Source of the DNA: Knufia peltigerae
Taxonomy: Eukaryota; Ascomycota; Eurotiomycetes; Chaetothyriales; Trichomeriaceae
NCBI GenBank assembly: GCA_030247855.1
Contig: JAPDRN010000055.1
Coordinates: 62,001 to 126,000 of the forward strand
Length of the DNA stretch: 64,000 nt
Direction of reading: 5' to 3'
The notes under the pieces: generated by a model
What the model was told of the DNA's origin: nothing
The model's input: the letters and a program-made list of their open reading frames with translations, nothing else
The model's database searches: none
Program-made: the position numbers and the translations under genes
In this document: positions 56,080-64,000 of the stretch, piece by piece
How the letters are laid out: the number at the start of each line of letters is the position of its first letter
How positions within the stretch are numbered: the stretch's first letter is position 1

Positions 56080-58433
56080 GTAGCAGCCATAAGCATCCCG
56101 CGCACCGGCAATGCCAATATATCACAAGAAGACCAACTTACTTGGAAGCAGAGGTGTAGTGTTAGGAGCAGAATTTTGGTACAAGCAAGGTCCAGCGTCG
56201 AAAAGCGAAAGACGATCTGGATGCGAAGTGGCGGTTGCACATGCAGGTAAACACGGCTAGAACGGAAATGGAAAAGTGCGATCTGAATCTCTGCGGCCCT
56301 GCAGTTGGGGTCACGTTATTGTCTGGGAGAACTCCGACTCCAACGCCATCCATACCTCCCTTTGTTGGTGGACACCATGTTCAGATGACAATCAATTACA
56401 TTCAAGGATCATAACAGGGGAGCATCCATGAATTTGGGTGCACCCAGACTTAGTGGGAGTTGGGGTTAGAGTGCTTTCGTTACAACTGACGTGTTTGACC
56501 CGAGTCTTTTGACAGTGGAGCATGGTCGGGAGAAGGCAATGCGAGCGCGGAAGGTCTGGAAAAGGAAGAAGGGAGTCATGACACATTGCCAGCGATGAAG
56601 GCCGATGAGTGGGGAGCGTAATTTCTGTTTGGAGAGGATAAACTGTTGTCGAGCCTGAAGGCCAATTGATAGACGGGGCCAACACGTAAACTCAAAGGGT
56701 TAGTTATGGGCGATATTGGTGTGGCAATAGGCGTCAAGTGTGCGGTAAGGCTGACCCGAAACTGGCTCCTGGTGTGTCGCCTGCGCAGAGACACCTTGGG
56801 GGCCGATGTCGAGACTTGACAAGAGGAGGACAAGCAACAGATGCGGTCATTTTTAGAGAGGAAGGGTTTGGTCATGTGATGCCAAGGCGGGCGCTAAGTC
56901 GGCGGTGGGGCCTGCCACGGCAGGGAATCACAGACTTCCTTCGACCTCATCCATCTTGTGCCGGCAGACAAGGGAAGTGCAATGGCCACGGGGACCAGGT
57001 CTCTTGTCAACGATGGTCGTCGAAACAAAGGCAGCTATATCCTTACTCGAAGGCCGAATCCCGACCATGTCAAGGGAAAAATCAGATGGAATTCAATAAG
57101 GAGGAAATGGCCTCCTTGGGAAGAGACATTTCAAATGGACTGCTTGGTCCTCCGTATTTGCCTCTACTGTAGCAAATACGGATACCAAGTCATTCCTCCG
57201 TAAACCTGTAGACCTGGTGGAACAAAGCACAGTACCAACCCAGGCGCCCGGCCTTTGCCCATCACCATTCTTCCCGTTGTTCTTCTTTCTACTCTGGTGC
57301 TCCCTTTTGGGCATCACTACTCTGCACAAATTCTCACTATCATCCTAATTATTCGCCCCAGTGTCTCCCTTCCACTTTTCGCACCTGAGGTTCCCTTCTG
57401 GCCTCAATCCGATTCTTTGTTACCTGGTGTCAGATCAAGATTGCCCTCACCTACCACCCATCTCACTGACTCTTGTACGAATCCGTGTTTGCCTCGTCTC
57501 CACCCCTCACAGCAAAGCAACACATCCAATACCTGTTGCGTGGGTACAGGAAGTAGGTTTATGCCTCTCGTGTCTCGTGTGTCCACTGCCCACTTGGCTG
57601 TCTCTCTCTCGATGACGGGCTACGAAAAATAGCTGCCAGGCTGCCGATGGTGGCTTGTCTTGGGTCGTCGCTTTGCCTCCAAACAAAGTCACTCTAATTA
57701 TCCTTACGTAGACCATGTGGTCGTTGGTCGTCCTAGTCCAGGCCAGTCACTACTCGTCTGTCGAATATCTCGGCATCCCATCCGTGGTCTGCTCCGTCTT
57801 CCCTTCCACTCCATCGCTATCCAGAGTCGTCGAGGCCAACCTGCCACCTCACTCACTAAATAACCTCGCGACGTCCATCACAGCACTAGGGCCACATTCT
57901 GACCTTCCGCCGATTTCTCACCTTTCCCCATCTTTTTCCTCTTCCCTTTTCATACTTCCTCCCTCCACCCACTTCGAACCACCATTTCTCTTTTGCTTTC
58001 CAATCTGCACTACTCTTGGCTTTCATTCCATTTGGACGACGATACTCCTGATTGTCTACCCTCTGGCGCTGTGCCGAATAGAGTCCGCCTACCTGCGCCA
58101 TCTCTCCAGCAGCAGTGCATTCCGACTTAGAGCCACGCGAGCGCGTGCCTGATCTGATATATCCTCCTCGTTGTTCGCCCCTCGCTATTTTCTTCTGTGA
58201 ACACTGTCGGGTTACGTCTCTCACCAACCCCAGCCCTCATCGCCTTGACAACATAACGACATTGAATGTAGCACTCTTGTCTTCGACACCGCCATCTCTT
58301 GTGCTACTCCGCATCCCAGTTGTCTGGCCGCTCTAGCCCGCGTCGTCGCTACACTTTGCGCCCACATCCGCCTACGCCATGCAATAAAGCCAGAGCTTGA
58401 CGACTCACAAAAGCTGCGCTCCCTTCGCCTTGA
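56080..58433. other. Long divergent intergenic region, helicase / SNT2-like
   Basis: About 2.35 kb between divergent genes. The part from 57240 to 58430 is strongly pyrimidine-rich on the plus strand, typical of a long 5' leader or promoter of a regulatory gene. Open frames inside follow the composition bias and show no motifs. No RNA gene is recognised. Confidence 0.45.
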
Positions 58434-61400
58434 ATGGCCATGTCGACTTCTGAGATCCCATCAGAGGCGGCAACGCCTTCAGGTGGTCTCCCCGACAAGC
58501 AGCCAGATGCAGCCCTGACCTCCCAGACCGATGCACCGCCAAGCGCAACGGCACATAGCGCTGCTACCAGCATGGAGGTGTCGCCCGCACCCGAAACTGC
58601 GCCTACTCTCGAGATGCCGCAATCTCAACCGATGACCGCTACCGCGTCTTCCTCGTCCCTAAACCCTCCCCAAGAAAATGGGCTCGCTGCGAATGCTGGT
58701 ACATACGGTACTCGGTCAAGAAATCGTACTGGGACACGACCTAATTACGCCGAGGACAAGGATTTGGACCTCGAGATAGAGACGTCGCCCAAACTCAACC
58801 GCTCAAGTAAGAGATCTTCCGCTGTGACAGCCGAACAACATAGCAGCGCTTCAGGTTTTACGGCGGTCAACAACTACACAATGGATCACTCTTCGGACAA
58901 TGTCCCTTCAGGTGGCACCTCAACCCCGGTCCCTGCTGCAGCACCGGCGCCCTCGAAGAAGAGGAAACATCCTGGCAGTAGCCATCCTGTTTCCGCAAAC
59001 CACGCTCCGCCGGCCAATTCGAGGTCCCGCCATACCGCTGCCATGCCGCTGAAAGGCTTCGTGGAAACGAACATGATGAGCTTCTCCAAGTGCGGACGTA
59101 AACTCAACGCCAAGCAGCAGCTGGTTGCAGATGATGGCACAGCAGTGCAGACAAACGGTTAGTTTTGTTTAGATGATAGAGTTCCTGACTGTGCTAACCT
59201 CGTCAAGATCATGTCTATATGGTGTGCGAACCCCCGGGCGAACCTTACTACCTTGCGCGTATCATGGAATTCTTACATGCGAAGAACGATCCCGAGGCCC
59301 CCGTCGATGCGATTAGAGTCAACTGGTACTACAGACCGAAAGATATTCTGCGACGTGTTCAAGACACCCGAGTGGTATTTGCCTCGATGCATTCGGATAC
59401 GTGTCCGCTCAACTCTATCCGGGGAAAATGTAATATACACCATCTGTCGGAGATATCGAATATGGATGAATATCGCAGCCAGCAAGATTCCTTCTGGTTT
59501 GACAAGCTTTTCGATCGGTACATGCATCGTTACTACGAGGTCATACCCACACAACGCGTCGTCAATGTTCCACAGCATGTCAAAACCGTCCTTGACCAGC
59601 GCTGGAAATTCGTCTTGGTCGAGATTGGCAGGGGCCGAGAATTGACGAGCGAGAGCAAGAAGTGTACGAGATGCGAACAATTTGCCAGCAATCACGACTC
59701 GGTCGACTGTGCCGTCTGCAAGAGAACCTACCACATGCAATGCGTCAGGCCCCCGCTACTGAAGAAGCCCGCCCGAGGGTTCGCATGGGCTTGTGCTGCC
59801 TGCAGTAGAGCGCAAGAGCTGAAGATGGATTCCCGCAATACGCCAGCAGGCTCCGACGCTGCTCACGGCGATGATGACGACTTCATGGATGAGGATGACG
59901 ACGAGCCTGTGGCAAAGATTCAGGACACGCGCGAAAGCAGTGCCGTTCCCGAGGCACATCCCCCCCCCACGGCTGCTCAGATTGCACAGGCAAATTTGTG
60001 GCCGTGGAGATATCTCGGAGTCCACTCGCGCGTAGAAGATGCGCTGGATTACGACGACCGGATCTACCCTCGTGCTAGCTCTCGACTTGGGCCTCGCCAT
60101 CAAGCGAATGTCAGTGTCTGGCATGGCCGACCTGTGGAATTTGTGAAACCCGCAGAAGCCAAGAAGAAATACAAAAATGCAGATGGGAAGAGAGATAAGA
60201 AAATGAAAGATGGAGGCCATGACACGGATAGAGACCAGCGCCCCAAACGCCCTAAGTGGGTGGTTGACGAGCCCGTGGGCTACATCCCTCGTGGTCATGA
60301 TGAACCCGTGGAGATCAAGGGCAAGAAAGAACACACTGCGCAGCTACTCTTCAAGATGCCAGAAAGGCCCGAGTCTTCAGAACGTGGAGGCGATGACATT
60401 GACAAACCAGAGGACGCGGATGTGCTTGTCGATGATTACATGAAAAGGGTTAAGCCCATCGCGGCGCAGTACAACTTGCTGGATTCTTCCGTCGACTTTT
60501 TAACCAAGGCTGTCGAGAAGCTGTACGAAAACAAGTTCGACGTGAATAAAGCCTTGGATGCCATGAAAAGTCTATCGCTGAGAGCCGACTTGAAACAACC
60601 AGACTTGAACCGTGAGGAGATCAAGCGTTTCGAAGAGGGTGTCGCCAAATATGGCAGCGAACTTCATGCCGTATCTCGCCATGTTGGGGGAAATGTGAAA
60701 GAATCACGGATTGTCAGATTCTATTATATCTGGAAAAAGACCGAAAGAGGCCAACAAATCTGGGGTAATTACGAAGGCCGACGTTCTAAGAAAGAATCGA
60801 AACGTGCCGATAAAGATGGGAATGTCAAGCTTCTAGACGATGTTGCGGATGATAAAGATGATTCTGCTTTCGACGAAGGAAAGGCAGTCCAGAAGAAGCG
60901 TGGATTTGTCTGCAAGTTTTGTGCAACGGATCACTCACGACAATGGCGCCGCGCACCAGGTACACCTCCAGGCACTCTCGTACCCAAGGATTCCTCCGCG
61001 AAGAATAGCAAGGACAAAAGTGGTTGGCTTACCCTAGCACTTTGCGGTAGGTGCGCCTACCTATGGCGAAAATATGCAGTACAGTATGAGGACATTGAGG
61101 AGGTTTCCAAGAAAATCGCAGCCTCTGGCAGCCGAGCTGCTAAACGGAGGGTTGATGAAGAGCTGCTGCGTCTCATCCTCGAAGCGCATCAGATGTCTGG
61201 CGATCCTATCCCTCCACGTGCGGTCGATGAAGTCAACAAAGCCGGTATGGAGGTTCCCCAGAACATCATTCAGCCCGAAGAACCACCAAAGAAGAAAGGC
61301 AAGACCGACCGGGATGGACACCATGCGACGCCAGACGTTGTTCCCGAGAAGAAGAAGGCGCCGGAGAAGCCACAAGAACCGCCGCCAATCGAGCCCGACC

Positions 61401-63715
61401 CACCCAAGGTTAAGATCCACCCCTGTGCTATATGTCGAGTTATCGATGTGCCTGGGCAAGAACTGCTCAAATGTCGCGACTGCAGATTGCATGTTCATGG
61501 GTCCTGTTATGGTGTCGGGGCCAAGACCAATACCAAACCGTGGTTTTGCGACATGTGTAGAAACGACCACAATCTGCAGGTTTCGACCACGTACGAGTGT
61601 GTTCTCTGTCCGGTGAAGTATACACATCAGGAATTGATGGAACCGCTCAGACCTTCGCACAAGAAAAAGACAGATCGCGACCGTGAGAAGGAGAGGCTTG
61701 AGCGCGAAATCATCCAAGAGGCCAGTCGTCGTTGGCGAACGGAGCAAGAAGCTGCCGGACGCCCAGTCAATCCCCGAGAAGCATTAAAGAGAACAGCATG
61801 GAACAATTGGATGCACATTACATGTGCGCTCTGGACAAAAGAGATTAAATTTGGCAATGCTGAACTGCTTGATGATGCTGAGGGTGTCGGCTTCATCCCA
61901 GGGGACCGGTTCGAACCCATCTGCAAGATCTGCAAGCAAGGCGGCTATCCCACAGTAAAATGCCACCAGTCGAACTGCAACACCTTTTTCCACGTGGGAT
62001 GTGCTCATCAAGCCGATTACATTTTTGGGTTTGACGTGGCCCCCGTGAAGAGCAGCCGTCGCGACTCGGTCAATGTGATGAAACTTCAGACCGAAACTGG
62101 CATCGTCACTGCTGGAATCTGGTGTCCAAGCCATCAACCGTCAACATTTGTACACGGAATGCTGGAACCCACGGAAGGTGGTTTAACTGCCATGCAACTC
62201 TTTGCACGGACTTACAAGCAAGTCGACAATTCGGTGACTGGAACAGTCCGGAGAGCCGCTCAATTCACCACGAACGTACCTACCACAGCACCTGCTGTGC
62301 AGTCCGTGTCCAGGCGCGGATCGACCATCAATGGCCTTGCTAACGGCGCTCAGGGATATGTCGAGGATGCCAATACACGCTCGTCGCCTATCGTGGAGTC
62401 TCCTAAAGGTACTGGGGCTGTCGGGATGATCGACGACATCGTGAAGAAGACTGCCAAAGGCGGCAGGATATGCTGCAATTGTGTGGTGGACGTCAGTCCT
62501 CGCTGGTGGCCACTGAAGTCGGGAGATGTACCAGGATCTACTGTCAATGGAGTGCAAGCGACGCAGCTCTCGGATGTCACCGGTGCAAATGGAGCACCGG
62601 ACGTTGTCATGACGAATGGAATCGTTAAGGCCGAGCCCACTGACACAAACGGAGTGATTCACGTTGTCGACAGCCAAGATCGAACTATGTGGCAATGTCA
62701 CAAGTGCCACGTGCAGGAGCTGACACCGCCTTCGTCGCCCTCACAGATCAAACCCCGAGAAAAACGCGCTCCGGAACCTGTACCAGAGCCATGTGCTGCC
62801 TATCAATCACCCTATGCTGGGCCGTCTTCGTCGAATTATCCAGTGGGGCGACCGCACCTGGAAGGAGGGTTGTTGCCTCCTCAATCTCGTCCACCACAAC
62901 GTCGGCCTGTTCCGCCACTTCCCAAACAACTGAGCTGGCAAACCCCTGCTGGATGGGCACCAGGAACCATTCCTCGTGGCCGCAGAACATCGCCGGCACC
63001 CCTAACAGCATATCCTCCCGCTTATCGGCCTCCATATAATGAACCCGGGTACGGCAGACCTCCAACCCATGCCTACTCGACTGCACCGCCGCCATTGCCT
63101 CCGCCACCGCCACCGCCTCCTCTACCCACCGCAGGGCACCTAGTCCAACATTCTCCTCCACCTGTATCATATGGCGGTCCTCCTCCGCACCATCAGCACC
63201 CAGCTCAGAGCGCACGAACCCCTCCACAAGGGGCCAGACCCCCTTCCCCGCCACGATTCGAACGCCCTCCAGCTCAGTCACCTCATCTTGGATTACAGTC
63301 TAGCATTTTGTCTCGATCCTATGCACCTGATCCACCACGACAACCAAATCTGGGATCTCCTGTGAATGGGTATTCAGCACCTCCCATGGCTACTTCGAGG
63401 CTATACAACCATGCCCCTCCACCACCGCCGCCGCTACCACCCTCTCATCAATCGGTAGCAGTCCTTAGACAGTCTCCATCGACACAGCCTTTGCCGCTGA
63501 TCCCGCAAGCTAGTGCTGAGCAGCCAGGACAATCTCATTCCAGACATGCGAGCAGCGACATCACTGGCACTCCGAGATTCGGTCCTCGACCAATCTCCGA
63601 AAGCCCACACCAACGTCCGATTACTCCGGCTGCTGCTGCAACGGGGCTCAAAGACGACAAAAGAGACGGCTCCGGCGCAAGTGCCAGTCCTAGTCTCAAA
63701 AACCTATTGAGCTAG
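58434..63715 (+). CDS. SNT2: Snt2-type BAH/PHD/SANT/GATA chromatin protein
   Basis: Large nuclear chromatin reader, in yeast part of the Snt2C (Ecm5-Rpd3) complex linked to stress responses. Exons are 58434-59157 and 59208-63715, giving 1743 residues. The first 240 residues are low-complexity with basic K-K-R-K. A BAH domain spans about 244-380 (V-C-E-P-P-G-E-P-Y-Y-L-A-R-I). A PHD finger lies at about 393-445 (C-T-R-C to C-A-A-C). A SANT-like helix set is at about 707-770 (V-R-F-Y-Y-I-W-K-K). A GATA-type finger has C-K-F-C near 810 and L-C-G-R-C near 851. A second PHD (C-A-I-C) at about 980-1030 is followed by an extended PHD to about 1212. A further widely split Cys4 (C-C-N-C near 1330 and C-H-K-C near 1405) precedes a proline-rich C terminus. 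The start is the first ATG of the long frame. Confidence 0.93.
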
Positions 63716-64000
63716 ACACTTGCGCCGAGTCCAATATCCAGCATCCAAGTATGTCACCACGCGTCGACCTGGTGTAAAATGCTCCGGCACTGAGCGCGGG
63801 GCAAGTCGAGGACCAATGCTTATTTGCATGCAATGTGCTACGAGAGATGCGCAAAGATTCATGTGTTTCGGTTCATTCGAAGGGGGGCGTTACGCAGCCG
63901 AATGGGGCAATGGGTCAATGGGTATTGATTGGCAATGTTGATTTTGCCTTATTTCAGCCATTGTCTACCTTGGGAAGAAGGGATGCACGTTTGTCTTACT
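63716..64000. other. 3' flank of SNT2-like gene
   Basis: Downstream sequence to the window edge. No gene is supported. Confidence 0.4.

Noticed and set aside
57255..58152. Open frames in the pyrimidine-rich region before the Snt2-like gene
   Set aside because: Ser/Pro/Leu-rich translations reflect the CT bias of a leader or promoter; several frames are open at once and none has a motif.
1..64000. CRISPR arrays, insertion sequences, rRNA genes
   Set aside because: None seen; the genome is fungal and no spaced direct-repeat array, transposase or rRNA segment was recognised.

Overview
The window looks like chromosomal DNA of a filamentous ascomycete, most likely a Eurotiomycete and possibly a black yeast of the Chaetothyriales. 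The evidence is the short spliceosomal introns (mostly 41-75 bp, with CTGAC/CTAAC branch sites close to the acceptor), the abundance of Zn2Cys6 regulators, and the sequence character of the Rad52, Erb1 and Snt2 proteins. The class-level assignment is inference; no rRNA, tRNA or mobile element was found to settle it.

From 0.4 to 29 kb there is a compact accessory gene cluster. In order it holds a Zn2Cys6 regulator (TF1), an acyl-CoA dehydrogenase with a peroxisomal-type C terminus, a cytochrome P450, a Baeyer-Villiger-type flavin monooxygenase (BVMO1, 15 exons), a second regulator (TF2), an MFS efflux-type transporter, a third regulator (TF3, paralogue of TF1), the decayed C-terminal half of another MFS transporter, a cyclase-family metal hydrolase, a PRISE-type (progesterone 5beta-reductase/iridoid synthase-like) reductase, and a second Baeyer-Villiger monooxygenase (BVMO2). 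No polyketide synthase, peptide synthetase or terpene synthase is present. The enzyme set reads better as a ring-oxidation, ring-opening and beta-oxidation route: P450 hydroxylation, enone reduction, Baeyer-Villiger lactonisation, hydrolysis, acyl-CoA oxidation. This pathway is an inference from family chemistry.

From 29 to 36 kb the sequence is gene-poor, with a CA/CT microsatellite, one candidate small secreted protein and fragments I cannot assign. At 36-43 kb two genes for secreted proteins converge: a 1517-residue mucin-like wall protein with four related cysteine-bearing C-terminal modules, and an L-amino-acid/amine oxidase with a signal peptide and a dibasic pro-region.

From 44 to 64 kb lies conserved housekeeping sequence: Rad52, the ribosome-biogenesis protein Erb1, an AflR-like Zn2Cys6 regulator, a WrbA/Pst2-type flavodoxin-like quinone reductase, a HELQ/POLQ-type helicase and a large Snt2-type BAH/PHD/SANT/GATA chromatin protein. 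Intron density is far higher in the accessory half (up to 14 introns in one gene) than in this half (0-2 per gene), and every GC-AG intron I detected is in the accessory half. All exon structures were assembled by eye from splice consensus, reading frame and family motifs, and have no transcript support.
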